From positions 248,001 to 312,000 of the forward strand of contig CAWDVH010000004.1 of the NCBI GenBank assembly GCA_963805705.1: a DNA stretch of 64,000 nucleotides, in the 5' to 3' direction. Origin of the DNA: CAWDVH01 sp963805705 (GTDB lineage Bacteria > Actinomycetota > Actinomycetes > Streptosporangiales > Streptosporangiaceae). The notes beneath the pieces were generated by a model, which was not told the DNA's origin, ran no database searches, and saw only the letters and a list, made by a program, of their open reading frames with translations. Each line of letters starts with the position of its first letter. The first letter of the stretch is position 1. Positions 1 through 9,003 of the stretch are shown here, in pieces. A program made the position numbers and the translations under genes.

Positions 1-702
1 GGGCTGTCGGCCGACCTGATCACCGAGGTCGTGCAGCAGGACGCGCAGGCCGCCTACGACCGCCGGACCGAAGAGCTGACCCCCGAGGTGATGCGTGACG
101 TGGAGCGGCGCGTCGTGCTGTCGGTCCTGGACCGCAAGTGGCGCGAGCACCTGTACGAGATGGACTACCTGCGCGAGGGCATCGGGCTGCGGGCCATGGC
201 CCAGCGTGATCCGCTCATTGAGTACCAGCGGGAGGGCTTCGACCTGTTCGGCGCCATGATGGAGGGCATCAAGGAGGAGTCGGTCGGCAACCTGTTCAAC
301 CTCCAGTTCCAGGTGCAGGAGGATCCGATCGTCGAGGAGGCAGCGCCCGCCGCCATCGCCGATGCCGCCGCGCCCGGCCTGGCCGTGCCTGGTGGCCCGG
401 CCGGGTCCGGGACAAGAGCCGGGGCCAGGCCGCCGCGGGCGCCCGCGGCGCCGCGCGCCGAGCCGGGCGCCCCGCAGGCTCCCGCGGTCCCCGCGGCGCT
501 GGCCGCTCGCGGGCTCGCGCAGCCTAAGCGCCCAGGTCGTCTGCAGTACAGCGCCCCCAGTGACGACGGGTCGGGCAACGTCGAGCAGACCGCCGCGTCG
601 GGCAATGGCGTCGACTACTCCAGGGTCGGCCGGAATGCCCCGTGCCCGTGCGGCTCGGGCCGCAAGTTCAAGCAGTGCCACGGCGACCCGCGTAACCGCT
701 AG
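1..702 (+). CDS. secA: Preprotein translocase ATPase SecA, C-terminal part (5' end outside window)
   Basis: The reading frame is open from the first base, so only about the last 233 residues are present. The visible part holds the end of the helical scaffold domain (the stretch around RKWREHLYEMDYLREGIGLR is typical of SecA). A long Pro/Ala/Gly-rich linker of about 90 residues follows, then a C-terminal SEC-C zinc motif, CPCGSGRKFKQCHG, with its three Cys and one His. SecA is the cytoplasmic ATPase that drives proteins through SecYEG, and the SEC-C motif binds zinc and SecB or ribosomes in other bacteria. The last codons are followed by hairpin-forming tandem repeats. Identity is secure from the SEC-C motif and scaffold sequence. 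Confidence 0.95.
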   Translation, partial: GLSADLITEVVQQDAQAAYDRRTEELTPEVMRDVERRVVLSVLDRKWREHLYEMDYLREGIGLRAMAQRDPLIEYQREGFDLFGAMMEGIKEESVGNLFNLQFQVQEDPIVEEAAPAAIADAAAPGLAVPGGPAGSGTRAGARPPRAPAAPRAEPGAPQAPAVPAALAARGLAQPKRPGRLQYSAPSDDGSGNVEQTAASGNGVDYSRVGRNAPCPCGSGRKFKQCHGDPRNR

Positions 703-724
703 AGCTCACGTCCGGCCGAACCGC

Positions 725-775
725 GGCCCGCTCACGCGGGTCGGTCCCCGGCCCGCTCACGCGGGTCGGTCCCCC
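725..775. repeat. Two perfect 25-bp tandem repeats, each with a small hairpin, between convergent genes
   Basis: Two identical 25-bp copies lie at 725-749 and 750-774, with a partial third copy from 776. Each contains the inverted pair CCCGC/GCGGG around a 4-nt loop. The repeats sit between the stop of secA and the stop of the leftward gene, so they may act as a bidirectional terminator. That role is inference. Confidence 0.6.
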
Positions 776-782
776 GGCCCGC

Positions 783-1502
783 TCAGGCGGCCTCGACCGC
801 GGTACAGAGCCACCGGGCGGGCGTGGCGTGTCGTCCGGGTCTGGCCTCCTGCGCGCCGTTTCGCTCCAGCCGCACAGCCAGGGCCCGGATTCTCGGGCCG
901 AAGGTGACCACCGCCGTCATCTCCACCACATCGTCCGCCGGGCTGGACGTCACCACCCGGCGCACCTGCGGCCGCTGCCCGGCGGCCAGCTGCGGCCCGA
1001 GTTCCCTGATGTTCCTGCGCGCCTGCTCGGTTGTCCAGCGCGTGATCTGGCGCTGCGGCCGGGATCCGGCCAGAGTCTCGGCGAGCACCTGCGCGAACTG
1101 GCCCGGCCACCGGGCGGCAGCAGCCTGGTCCTCGTCCCGCGCGGCCGCCGCGGCCGGATCTGCCTCAGCGGGAGCCTGCCCGTCCTCCCCGGCCGCGACC
1201 GGGCCGCAATGCTGCCCCGCCCCCGCCCCGGCCTCTGGCCGGACGTGTCCAGGCCGGCTGGTCACCTGCAGCTCGTCGTCATAGGGCGGGGCGGTGTCGG
1301 GGACCGCCAGCCGGCGCACGGCGACCGCATCAGGCAGCGGCCGCCGGGCGCCGCGCGGGCTGGGCGGCGGGATCAGCGGCAGCACGGTCGCGTCCGGCTG
1401 GCTGGCTGGTGCCTGGCCTGCGGGCCGGGGCGTCTGGGCCGCGTCCGGCGTCCGTGCGTGCTGCGGTGCCGGGGTTGCGCTGCGGGGCGGTGTCTGCTGC
1501 AT
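783..1502 (-). CDS. Conserved actinobacterial protein of the secA neighbourhood (DUF6459-like)
   Basis: This is a protein of about 239 residues. The first half is a low-complexity Pro/Ala/Arg-rich tail. The C-terminal 110 residues look like a folded domain with the pattern FAQVLAETLAGSRP-QRQITRWT, then VRRVVTSSPADDVVEM, ending RWLCTAVEA. From memory this matches a family of unknown function (DUF6459) commonly found next to secA in actinobacteria; it is sometimes misnamed TonB-like. The ATG at 1502 was chosen because the upstream extension to 1619 has no protein-like composition and would run almost into the moeZ start. The gene is divergent from moeZ and convergent with secA. No function can be assigned. 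Confidence 0.65.
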   Translation of the reverse strand: MQQTPPRSATPAPQHARTPDAAQTPRPAGQAPASQPDATVLPLIPPPSPRGARRPLPDAVAVRRLAVPDTAPPYDDELQVTSRPGHVRPEAGAGAGQHCGPVAAGEDGQAPAEADPAAAAARDEDQAAAARWPGQFAQVLAETLAGSRPQRQITRWTTEQARRNIRELGPQLAAGQRPQVRRVVTSSPADDVVEMTAVVTFGPRIRALAVRLERNGAQEARPGRHATPARWLCTAVEAA

Positions 1503-1637
1503 GACTGTGTTGTATCCGGAGCCGGTGACATTTTCCGTAGGTGCGGGCCGCGGCGGCCGCCTTCCGTTTGGAATGGATGGCTCGTCGCACTGGTTGGCGA
1601 GTAGTGGTATGCACGACAACTACCCAGGAGACCCACA

Positions 1638-2816
1638 GTGTCACTGCCACCGCTGGTCGCGCCGGATTCAGAGCTCAGCGTCGACGAGGTCAAGCGCTAC
1701 TCACGGCACCTGATCATCCCCGAGATCGGGATGACCGGGCAGAAGCGGCTGAAGAACGCCAGGGTGCTGTGCGTCGGCGCGGGCGGGCTCGGCTCGCCCG
1801 CCCTGCTCTACCTGGCCGCCGCAGGCGTCGGCACGCTCGGCATCATCGATTTCGACGTGGTCGAGGAGTCGAATCTGCAGCGCCAGATCATCCACGGCCA
1901 GTCGGACATCGGCCGGCCGAAGGCGCAGTCCGCCGCCGACAGCATCAGGGAAGTCAATCCCTACGTGAACGTGGTCCTGCACGAGGTGTACCTGGACTCC
2001 GATAACGCGCTGGAGATCTTCGCGCAGTACGACCTGATCGTCGACGGCACCGACAACTTCGCCACCAGGTACCTGGTCAATGACGCGTGCGTGCTGCTCG
2101 GGAAGCCGTACGTCTGGGGATCCATCTACCGCTTCGACGGGCAGGCCAGCGTGTTCTGGGCGGAGCACGGGCCGTGCTACCGCTGCCTCTACCCCGAGCC
2201 CCCGCCCCCCGGCATGGTCCCGTCCTGCGCCGAGGGCGGCGTGCTGGGCGTGCTCTGCGCGTCGATCGGGTCTATCCAGGTCAACGAGGCCATCAAGGTC
2301 ATCACCGGCGTGGGCGAGCCGCTGGCCGGGCGCCTGATGATCTATGACGCGCTGGAGATGAGCTACCGCTCGGTGAAGGTGCGCAAGGATCCCGAGTGCG
2401 CGATATGCGGCAAGAACCCGACGATCACGGAGCTGATCGACTATGACGCGTTCTGCGGGACGGTCTCGCAGGAGGCCCAGGACGCCGCCTCGGGCTCGAC
2501 GATCACCGCGACCGAGCTGAAGGCGATGCTGGACCAGGACGACGACATCTTCCTGGTGGACGTCAGGGAGCCGAACGAGTACGAGATCGTGTCCATCCCC
2601 GGCTCGGTCCTGATTCCCAAGGACCAGTTCCTTACCGGCGCGGCCCTGGAGCGGCTGCCGCAAGACCGGCGGATCGTGCTGCACTGCAAGAGCGGGGCCC
2701 GCAGCGCCGAGGCCCTCGCGGTCGTCAAGAACGCGGGCTTCACCGACGCCGTGCACGTCGGCGGGGGAGTTCTCGCCTGGGTGAGCCAGGTGGATCCCTC
2801 CCTGCCGGTCTACTGA
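1638..2816 (+). CDS. moeZ: Adenylyltransferase/sulfurtransferase MoeZ (E1-like plus rhodanese)
   Basis: The 392-residue protein has an N-terminal ThiF/MoeB-type E1 domain with the nucleotide loop GAGGLGSPALLYLAAAGVG and the DNFATRYLVND segment. Two CxxC pairs (CYRC and CAIC) should bind structural zinc. A C-terminal rhodanese domain has its active-site cysteine at C350 in HCKSGARS. MoeZ proteins adenylate the C-terminal glycine of small sulfur carriers (MoaD-type, CysO) and pass sulfur through the rhodanese cysteine, feeding molybdopterin and CysO-dependent cysteine synthesis. The gene order moeZ, then an alkyltransferase-like gene, then adnA-adnB resembles the M. tuberculosis Rv3206c-Rv3201c region as I recall it. 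Length is normal for the family. Confidence 0.93.
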   Translation: MSLPPLVAPDSELSVDEVKRYSRHLIIPEIGMTGQKRLKNARVLCVGAGGLGSPALLYLAAAGVGTLGIIDFDVVEESNLQRQIIHGQSDIGRPKAQSAADSIREVNPYVNVVLHEVYLDSDNALEIFAQYDLIVDGTDNFATRYLVNDACVLLGKPYVWGSIYRFDGQASVFWAEHGPCYRCLYPEPPPPGMVPSCAEGGVLGVLCASIGSIQVNEAIKVITGVGEPLAGRLMIYDALEMSYRSVKVRKDPECAICGKNPTITELIDYDAFCGTVSQEAQDAASGSTITATELKAMLDQDDDIFLVDVREPNEYEIVSIPGSVLIPKDQFLTGAALERLPQDRRIVLHCKSGARSAEALAVVKNAGFTDAVHVGGGVLAWVSQVDPSLPVY

Positions 2817-2895
2817 GCCTGCGCTTTCGCGGCGGCCGGTGCCGCCGCGACGACGCCCATCCGCGCTGAGTGCGCGGGATGGCCCGGGCAGGCCG

Positions 2896-2901
2896 TAATA
2901 T
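2896..2901 (+). promoter_or_regulatory. Possible -10 element (TAATAT) for a leaderless transcript
   Basis: TAATAT stands out in very GC-rich DNA and ends 7 nt before the GTG at 2908. Transcription would then start at or next to the start codon, giving a leaderless mRNA, which is common in actinobacteria. No convincing -35 is visible. No Shine-Dalgarno sequence fits the GTG, which agrees with this reading. Confidence 0.4.
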
Positions 2902-2907
2902 TTCGGT

Positions 2908-3750
2908 GTGCCATTGCAGCCGGAGCCCTCGGACGGTGACGACAGCGCCCCGCCTGACCATGCGGCATCGGCGCCGCCATCGCACTCATCACGTGGACGC
3001 ACCCGGTGGCATGTCGGCCTGACCGTGGCGGTGCTCATCGTCGGCCTGTGCGGACTGGCGGCCGCGGCCTCGGGCGTGGTTACCCAGATCCTGCCGCGTA
3101 CCTTCAGCGCTGCCCAGCAGCATCAGATCATGGCCTGGGAAATGTCGCGGCGCTGGCGCACCATGCCCGCGGGAAAGATCTTCCCGGCGGCCGTTACCTA
3201 TCAGCTGTCCGGGCTCTCGCTCAATGCCACCGGCGAGCTGGCGCTGACCGCGCACCGGCTGGGGATCGCCCGCCAGGCCAAATGCGCGGCCGCGACGGAC
3301 CCGGTGGCCGCGCGGGTCCTGGACCGGCTCGGCTGCGGCGCCGTGCTCAGGGCGACCTACGCTGACTCGACCAGCAGCATGATCGTTACCGTTGGCGTGG
3401 CGGTGCTGCCCGGCAGCGCGCAGGCCAGCGCGGCGGTCCATGATCTGTCCGCGGCCGCCGGCCGTTCCGGCGCGCTGCTGCCCGGACTGCGGCCCGCCGC
3501 ATTTGCCGGCACCCTGGCCGCGGGCTTCGGCGACGGGCAGCGGCAGCTCAACTGGGACGTCAGCGTGGGCCCCTATCTGATCATGTCAACGGCCGGGTTC
3601 GCCGATGACCGGCCGCTCGTAGGGGTGTCGTCGGATTCCTACGCCGATCAGGAGATGACCAGCCTGGCGCACGGCGCCGCCGACACGGTACGCGACCCGC
3701 TGGGCGCCACGCCGCCCCTTGCGGTCTGCCCGGGAGCGCCGGAATGCTGA
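2908..3750 (+). CDS. Single-pass membrane-anchored protein, unknown function
   Basis: The 280-residue protein has a polar, Pro/Ser-rich N-terminus of about 33 residues. One hydrophobic segment follows at about 36-60 (VGLTVAVLIVGLCGLAAAASG), then an extracytoplasmic domain of about 220 residues, which suggests a type II membrane anchor. Two cysteines (in AKCAA and LGCGAV) could pair outside the cell, and two more occur at the very end. I do not recognise the family. Its last 7 bases overlap the start of the subtilase gene, so the two are translationally coupled. It may be a partner or substrate of that protease, but this is inference. The GTG start follows a putative -10 element, consistent with a leaderless mRNA. 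Confidence 0.7.
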   Translation: MPLQPEPSDGDDSAPPDHAASAPPSHSSRGRTRWHVGLTVAVLIVGLCGLAAAASGVVTQILPRTFSAAQQHQIMAWEMSRRWRTMPAGKIFPAAVTYQLSGLSLNATGELALTAHRLGIARQAKCAAATDPVAARVLDRLGCGAVLRATYADSTSSMIVTVGVAVLPGSAQASAAVHDLSAAAGRSGALLPGLRPAAFAGTLAAGFGDGQRQLNWDVSVGPYLIMSTAGFADDRPLVGVSSDSYADQEMTSLAHGAADTVRDPLGATPPLAVCPGAPEC

Positions 3751-5288
3751 GGGCCGCCGCGCGTCAGCCCTGGCCCCGGCAGCTGAGCCTGGCCTGCCTG
3801 CTCGCGCTGACCGTGATCCTGGCCCTGTCCGCGATCACCACGGCGCCGGCCCGCGCCGACAGCGTGCGCGACGATCAGCAATGGGTGCTGAACGCCATCA
3901 ACCTGCCGGCGGCCTGGAATGTGAGCCGGGGCCAGGGCGTCACTGTCGCGGTGATCGACAGCGGCGTCAACCCCAATGTCTCCGACCTGGCGGGCTCGGT
4001 GGTCTCCGGCCCGGATCTCACGGATGTCGGCACCCCGCCCGACAGTCCTGGCTGGGGCATGCACGGCACGTGGATGGCCTCCCTGATCGCGGGCCACGGT
4101 CACGACGGGGGCGGCAGCGGGGTGGTCGGTGCCGCCCCGCTGGCGCGAGTGCTGTCGATCCGCGTGATCACTGACCACTCAGACCCTGGCTATGCGCGGT
4201 ATCAGCGCGAGTCGCTCAGCTTCGGCCAGCGCCAGCTGGCCAAGGCCATCCGGTATGCGGTTACCCATGGCGCGGGAGTCATCAGCATGTCGCTGGGGTA
4301 CAGCACATCGAGCCGCGTGGTCCGCTCGGCCTTGCAGGATGCGCTCGACCACAACATCGTCGTCGTCGCCTCCTCCGGCAACTCGGGAGATACGCCGGCG
4401 GCCCGCGATAAGGGACATGCGCCGTACTCATTCCCCGCCGACTACCCGGGGGTACTCGGGGTAGCCGCGGTGAACAAGGCGGGCCGGCGGGCGTATTTCT
4501 CCAGCTCGAACCTGTCCGTTGAGGTAACCGCCCCCGGCGTGAACGTGCCTGCGCAGGGCTCAGACGGCGGGTACTGGCTGGTCAGCGGGACCAGCCCGGC
4601 ATGCGCGCTGACCGCGGGCGTGGCGGCCCTGATCAGGTCCCGGTATCCGGATCTGGGCCCGGCCCGGATCCGGCAGGCCATCACGACCACGACCCGGGGC
4701 CGGCCCAGCGGCGGATACAACGACCAGGTCGGCTTCGGCACCGTTAATGCCGCGGCGGCGCTGACGGCGGCAGGAGTGCTGGCCGGCCAGGCACCGCGCC
4801 ACCGTACCGCGCTGGCGCGACGCCACTTCGGCGGCGGTCCCGGCGCTATTCCCCCGGTGCCCATCGGCCCCCGTGGCGCCGGAACGCTGGTGCTGCTGTG
4901 CCTGCTGGGCGCCGCCTGCCTGGCGCTGGTGGTCGCAGCGGTCAGGCGGCTCGTGGTGATCCGGCGCGTGCCGCTGCATGCGCCGGATGGCCCCGGCCAG
5001 ATGGCTGCGGCCGTCAGCAGCCCGGTCCTCAGTCATCATCCCGGCTGGACCTGGACCGGCGGGTCCGCAGGTCAGCCCGACGGTGCTCATATGGCTAATG
5101 GCGCCGATGCCGATGCCGATGCCGGTGCCGGCGCCGGCGGCGCTCAGGCCGCCAGCGCTCCGGTGAGCGCCGGTCCGGAAGTCGAGGCGCGCCGCTCGGC
5201 CCAGCCCGGATACACCTGGCCGCCAGGGTTTACCGGCCGGAATGTCCCGCCGCCTGATCCGGCCGGGGCGGCCGAGGACGACGAATGA
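3744..5288 (+). CDS. Membrane-anchored S8 subtilisin-like serine protease (mycosin-like)
   Basis: The 514-residue protein has an N-terminal signal peptide (about residues 1-38, ending APARADS). A subtilase domain follows with the triad D72 (AVIDSG), H107 (GMHGTW) and S284 (SGTSPACALT), plus the oxyanion Asn213 (SSGNSGD). A C-terminal transmembrane helix lies at about 379-400, followed by a cytoplasmic tail with Ala/Asp and Ala/Gly low-complexity runs around 5100-5150. Signal peptide, S8 domain and C-terminal anchor are the layout of MycP mycosins, which process ESX substrates. No ESX/T7SS genes are visible here, so it could also be an unrelated membrane subtilase. All catalytic residues are present. 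It is translationally coupled to the preceding membrane protein and overlaps the next gene by 4 bp. Confidence 0.85.
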   Translation: MLRAAARQPWPRQLSLACLLALTVILALSAITTAPARADSVRDDQQWVLNAINLPAAWNVSRGQGVTVAVIDSGVNPNVSDLAGSVVSGPDLTDVGTPPDSPGWGMHGTWMASLIAGHGHDGGGSGVVGAAPLARVLSIRVITDHSDPGYARYQRESLSFGQRQLAKAIRYAVTHGAGVISMSLGYSTSSRVVRSALQDALDHNIVVVASSGNSGDTPAARDKGHAPYSFPADYPGVLGVAAVNKAGRRAYFSSSNLSVEVTAPGVNVPAQGSDGGYWLVSGTSPACALTAGVAALIRSRYPDLGPARIRQAITTTTRGRPSGGYNDQVGFGTVNAAAALTAAGVLAGQAPRHRTALARRHFGGGPGAIPPVPIGPRGAGTLVLLCLLGAACLALVVAAVRRLVVIRRVPLHAPDGPGQMAAAVSSPVLSHHPGWTWTGGSAGQPDGAHMANGADADADAGAGAGGAQAASAPVSAGPEVEARRSAQPGYTWPPGFTGRNVPPPDPAGAAEDDE

Positions 5289-5668
5289 CCGCGGGCCGGC
5301 GACCGCCCGGTCCGGCCGAGCTTGGTGATTTCGCCAGCCGCGTGCTGGACGTCGCGGAGTCGATACCCGCGGGCCGGGTGATGGCCTACGGGGATATCGC
5401 CGAGTACCTGGGGACGGGCGGCCCGCGCCAGGTCGGCCGGGTGATGGCCCTGTGGGGCGGCGGCGTGGCGTGGTGGCGGGTGGTGCACGCGGATGGCTCC
5501 TTGCTGGCCGGTCACGAGCGCGCCGCGCTGGAGCGCTACCAGGCGGAGGGCACGCCGATGCGCCGGGATTCACGCGGCCGTCCCGTCCGGCTGGATATGC
5601 GCCGCGCCCGCTGGCCCGGCGACGATCTGGTGCCGCCGCAGTGTTCAGGCGGCGCCCGGCCGGGATAA
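5285..5668 (+). CDS. Alkyltransferase-like protein (ATL, MGMT DNA-binding domain without the acceptor Cys)
   Basis: The 127-residue protein matches the C-terminal DNA-binding domain of O6-alkylguanine DNA alkyltransferases: IPAGRVMAYGDIAEYLG, then GGPRQVGRVMAL. Where active MGMT has the acceptor cysteine in PCHRV, this protein has AWWRVV with Trp63, so it cannot accept alkyl groups. ATL proteins bind O6-alkylguanine and flag it for nucleotide excision repair. It overlaps the upstream protease by 4 bp and is followed 75 bp later by adnA, a DNA repair neighbourhood similar to Rv3204-Rv3201c of M. tuberculosis. The family call is firm. Confidence 0.88.
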   Translation: MTAGRRPPGPAELGDFASRVLDVAESIPAGRVMAYGDIAEYLGTGGPRQVGRVMALWGGGVAWWRVVHADGSLLAGHERAALERYQAEGTPMRRDSRGRPVRLDMRRARWPGDDLVPPQCSGGARPG

Positions 5669-5742
5669 TTCAGGCAGCTGACGCGCCGTCCGACGGCAAC
5701 TGCCGCCGAATGTCAGCCCCGTCTGCTGGAATGCGATGCGAC

Positions 5743-8700
5743 ATGGAAAGACAGCTGCCTTCTTACCGCCTGGTCCGTCGGCCCGTGCCCGCGGCGGCCC
5801 GGCCCGTCCTGGATGAGGCTCAGCGCGAGGTAGTCAGCCATGCCGGCGGGCCGCTGCTCGTGCTGGCCGGGCCCGGCACCGGCAAGACGACGGCCATCGT
5901 CGAGGCGGTGACGGACCGGATCACCGGGCGGGGCATCGATCCGGGCCGGGTGCTCGTGCTGACGTTCAGCCGCAAGGCAGCCGAGGAACTGCGGGAGCGG
6001 ATCACCCTGCGACTGGGCCGCACCACCAGGGAGCCGCTGGCGCTGACCTTTCACAGCTACGCCTACGCACTGGTGCGCAGGGAGTTCGTGCTGGCCGGGG
6101 ACGAGCCGCCGACCCTGCTGTCGGGCCCCGAGCAGCTGCTTGAGGTCCGGCGGCTGCTGCGCGGCGAGGCCGCCGACGGCGGGCTGAACTGGCCCGAGGG
6201 CCTGCGCCCGGCGCTCGGTACCAGGGGATTCGCCGCCGAATTGCGGGACTTCCTGCTGCGGGCGGCCGAGCGAGGCATGGACGGCCGCGCCCTGGCCAGG
6301 CTGGGCCGGCAGCGCGGCCGCGCAGACTGGGTGGCGGCCGGGCGCTTCCTCGACTCCTACGCGGCGCGGTTCGACCTTGCGCCGGTGACGGCGTACGACT
6401 ACGCCGAGATCGTCAGGATCGCGGGCGGCCTGCTCGGCCGGGCGGCAATCAGGCAGCGCGAGCGGCAGGCTTACGACATCGTGCTGGTGGATGAGTACCA
6501 GGACACCGATCCGGCGCAGGAGGAGCTGCTGTACGCGCTGGCGGGCGACGGCCGCGAGCTGATCGCCGTCGGCGATCCTGACCAGTCGATCTATGGTTTC
6601 CGCGGTGCGGATGTCGACGCGCTCAGGCGCTTCCCCGGCCGGTTCCGCGCGCCCGACGGCACCCCGGCCCGCGTGATCGCGCTGCGGACCGGGCGGCGCA
6701 GCGGCAATGTCCTGCTGGCCGCTTCCCGGCGCGTCGCGAGCAGGCTGCCGGCGCCACAAGGGGCAACGAGCGTACAGGCGAAACGGGACCATCGCGCCCT
6801 CCTCCCGCTGCCTCGCGCCGACCCCGGCAGGCTGCGGATCATGATCGCCTCCAGCGTGAGCCAGGAGGCGGCGGTGATCGCCGACACGCTGCGCCGTGCC
6901 CACCTGGTGGACGGGATGGCCTGGTCATCCATGGCCGTCCTGGTGCGGTCGGCGGAGCGCCAGGTGCCGGTGCTACAGCGAGCGCTGGCCAGCGCCGGGG
7001 TTCCCGTCGCGGTCGCGGGGGATGAGCTGCCGCTCGCCGCCGAGCCCGGCACCAGGCCGTTGCTGACCTTGCTGAACTGCGCGCTGCGCCCAGGGACGCT
7101 GGATGAGGAGGCCGCCGCCGACCTGCTGACCGGCCCGCTCGGCGGCACGGACGCGCTCGGCCTGCGCCGCCTGCGCCGGGTGCTGCGTTCCGCGGCGCAG
7201 GCGGCGGGGCAGCCGCCCGCGGCCGAGCCGCTGGCCGCGGCGCTGGGTGATCCGCGCGAGCTAGTGCCGGCCGGCTGGCCCGCTGGCCAGGACACCGCCC
7301 CGGCCGCGGCCGATCCGGCGGCCGCGCGGGGCGATGGCCACCCGGCCGCGCGCTCGGCCCTCGCGGCCGCGCGGCAGGTAGCGGCTCTGCTGGCCCTGGC
7401 CCGCCAGACCGCGCGGGAGGGCACGGCTCACGACGTGCTGTGGGCCGTCTGGGCAGCGTCCGGGCTGGCGCCCTCCTGGCAGGCGGCCAGCGCGGCGGGC
7501 GGGTCGCGCGGCGCCGCGGCCGACAGTGACCTGGACGCCGTGATGGCCCTGTTCGACGCGGCCGCCAGGTTCACGGCCCGGCTCCCGCACGGCTCGGCTC
7601 GCCTTTTCCTGGACAGCCTGGCGGGCCAGGAGATCGCCGGTGACACGCTGGCCGCGCGCACCCCCCGCGGTGACGCGGTCGCGCTCACGACCGCGCACCG
7701 GGCGAAGGGCCTGGAGTGGGACCTCGTCGTGGTGACCGGGGTGCAGGAAGGCAGGTGGCCGGACATCCGGCAGCGCGGCTCGCTCCTGTCCATGGATGAG
7801 CTCGTGGACATCGCCGCCGGCCGCAGAGCCGCCACCGGGGACGACCAGGGAGCCGACGCGGCCGCCGCCGCGCTCACCTCCAAGCTGCTCGACGAGGAGC
7901 GAAGGCTCTTTTACGTAGCGGTGACCCGAGCGCGCCAGGTGCTGGTGGTCACCGCGGCCGGCGGCGAGGACAGCGAAGAGCGGCCATCCAGGTTCCTGGC
8001 CGAGCTGGCGGGAGACGATATCGACATCGAGGCGGTGACGAGCTCCGGCCAGCGCTGGCTGTCGCTGCCGGCGCTCACCGCTGATCTGCGCCGGGCGGTG
8101 GCCGACGGCCAGCTGCCGCAGGACGTCCGGCGCGCAGCGGCGGCCCAGCTGGCCAGGCTCGCGGCGGCGGGGGTACGCGGGGCCAGCCCGCGGCAGTGGT
8201 ATGCCCTCACCGAGCTGTCCGGCTCCGGGCCGGTCATCGACGGTACCGTCCGGCTGTCGCCATCCCAGGTCGAGACTTTCACCAAGTGCGGCCTGCGCTG
8301 GCTCCTGGACGCCGCGGTGGGCGCGGGCTCGCCGAGCGTGCTGCGTCACTTCGGCACGGTCATTCACGCGGCGGCCGCCCTGGCCGCCGAGGGGGCGGAC
8401 GACGCGGACATCACCAAGCGGATCGACGATATATGGCATCACCTCGACTTCGGCAGCACGTGGTACAGCTCGAAGCAGCGCGTCCAGGCCGAGCGGATGG
8501 TCGCCAAGTTCCTCGACTGGCACCGGCACAATCCGCGCGAGCTGGTCGCCGTCGAGAAGGACCTGAAGGTCAGCGTCGGGCAGGTGCTCATTACCGGCCA
8601 GGTCGACCGGCTGGAGCGCGCTCAGGACGGCACGGCCATCGTGGTCGACCTCAAGACGGGCGCCACTAAGGCCGCGGATGCTGACCTGGACCGCAATCCG

Positions 8701-9003
8701 CAGCTCGGCGTCTACCAGCTGGCCGTGCTGCTCGGCGCCTTCGAGGAGCTGGGCCTGGCCGAGCCCGGCGGGGCCGAGCTGGTTCAGGTCGGCAAGGCCG
8801 CCCTCAGCGCGAAGGTCCGCGTGCAGCGCCAGCCAGCGCTGTCCGACGATCCCGATCCCGGCTGGGCGCATGACCTGGTGGAGACCGTGGCGGCCGGCAT
8901 GGCCGGGCCGGTGTTTCATGCGACGGTCAACCCGTCCTGCCGGGTCTGCCCGGTCGCGTCCTGCTGCCCGGTCAACGAGCGCGGCGCCCAGGTGGGCCCG
9001 TGA
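5743..9003 (+). CDS. adnA: ATP-dependent helicase-nuclease subunit AdnA
   Basis: This is a protein of about 1086 residues. The N-terminal UvrD/Rep-type motor has Walker A GPGTGKT (residues 43-49), motif II VLVDEYQDTDP, motif III GDPDQSIYGFRGAD, motif V TTAHRAKGLEWD and motif VI LFYVAVTRAR. The C-terminal RecB-family nuclease has ITGQVDRLE, VVDLKTG and NPQLGVYQLA. Four cysteines (one in FTKCGLRW and the C-terminal CRVCPVASC set) suggest an AddB-type iron-sulfur cluster. AdnA pairs with AdnB to resect double-strand breaks in actinobacteria. The ATG at 5743 was chosen because family proteins begin close to the YRLVRRP segment; the frame stays open back to 5452 but overlaps the ATL gene. ATG codons at 5710 and 5731 are alternatives. 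Confidence 0.92.
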   Translation: MERQLPSYRLVRRPVPAAARPVLDEAQREVVSHAGGPLLVLAGPGTGKTTAIVEAVTDRITGRGIDPGRVLVLTFSRKAAEELRERITLRLGRTTREPLALTFHSYAYALVRREFVLAGDEPPTLLSGPEQLLEVRRLLRGEAADGGLNWPEGLRPALGTRGFAAELRDFLLRAAERGMDGRALARLGRQRGRADWVAAGRFLDSYAARFDLAPVTAYDYAEIVRIAGGLLGRAAIRQRERQAYDIVLVDEYQDTDPAQEELLYALAGDGRELIAVGDPDQSIYGFRGADVDALRRFPGRFRAPDGTPARVIALRTGRRSGNVLLAASRRVASRLPAPQGATSVQAKRDHRALLPLPRADPGRLRIMIASSVSQEAAVIADTLRRAHLVDGMAWSSMAVLVRSAERQVPVLQRALASAGVPVAVAGDELPLAAEPGTRPLLTLLNCALRPGTLDEEAAADLLTGPLGGTDALGLRRLRRVLRSAAQAAGQPPAAEPLAAALGDPRELVPAGWPAGQDTAPAAADPAAARGDGHPAARSALAAARQVAALLALARQTAREGTAHDVLWAVWAASGLAPSWQAASAAGGSRGAAADSDLDAVMALFDAAARFTARLPHGSARLFLDSLAGQEIAGDTLAARTPRGDAVALTTAHRAKGLEWDLVVVTGVQEGRWPDIRQRGSLLSMDELVDIAAGRRAATGDDQGADAAAAALTSKLLDEERRLFYVAVTRARQVLVVTAAGGEDSEERPSRFLAELAGDDIDIEAVTSSGQRWLSLPALTADLRRAVADGQLPQDVRRAAAAQLARLAAAGVRGASPRQWYALTELSGSGPVIDGTVRLSPSQVETFTKCGLRWLLDAAVGAGSPSVLRHFGTVIHAAAALAAEGADDADITKRIDDIWHHLDFGSTWYSSKQRVQAERMVAKFLDWHRHNPRELVAVEKDLKVSVGQVLITGQVDRLERAQDGTAIVVDLKTGATKAADADLDRNPQLGVYQLAVLLGAFEELGLAEPGGAELVQVGKAALSAKVRVQRQPALSDDPDPGWAHDLVETVAAGMAGPVFHATVNPSCRVCPVASCCPVNERGAQVGP

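Noticed and set aside
725..775. Possible att site or insertion sequence end
   Set aside because: The direct repeats are adjacent, contain hairpins and have no mobile genes nearby.
1503..1619. N-terminal extension of the DUF6459-like gene
   Set aside because: The added residues lack family-like sequence and would leave 18 bp for a divergent promoter.
1701..3038. 445-residue minus-strand open frame opposite moeZ
   Set aside because: It is antisense to a clear moeZ, is rich in Arg/Gly/Asp/His as GC-rich shadow frames are, and shows no motif.
7261..8919. 552-residue minus-strand open frame opposite adnA
   Set aside because: AdnA on the plus strand has all helicase and nuclease motifs; the reverse frame has only shadow-type composition.
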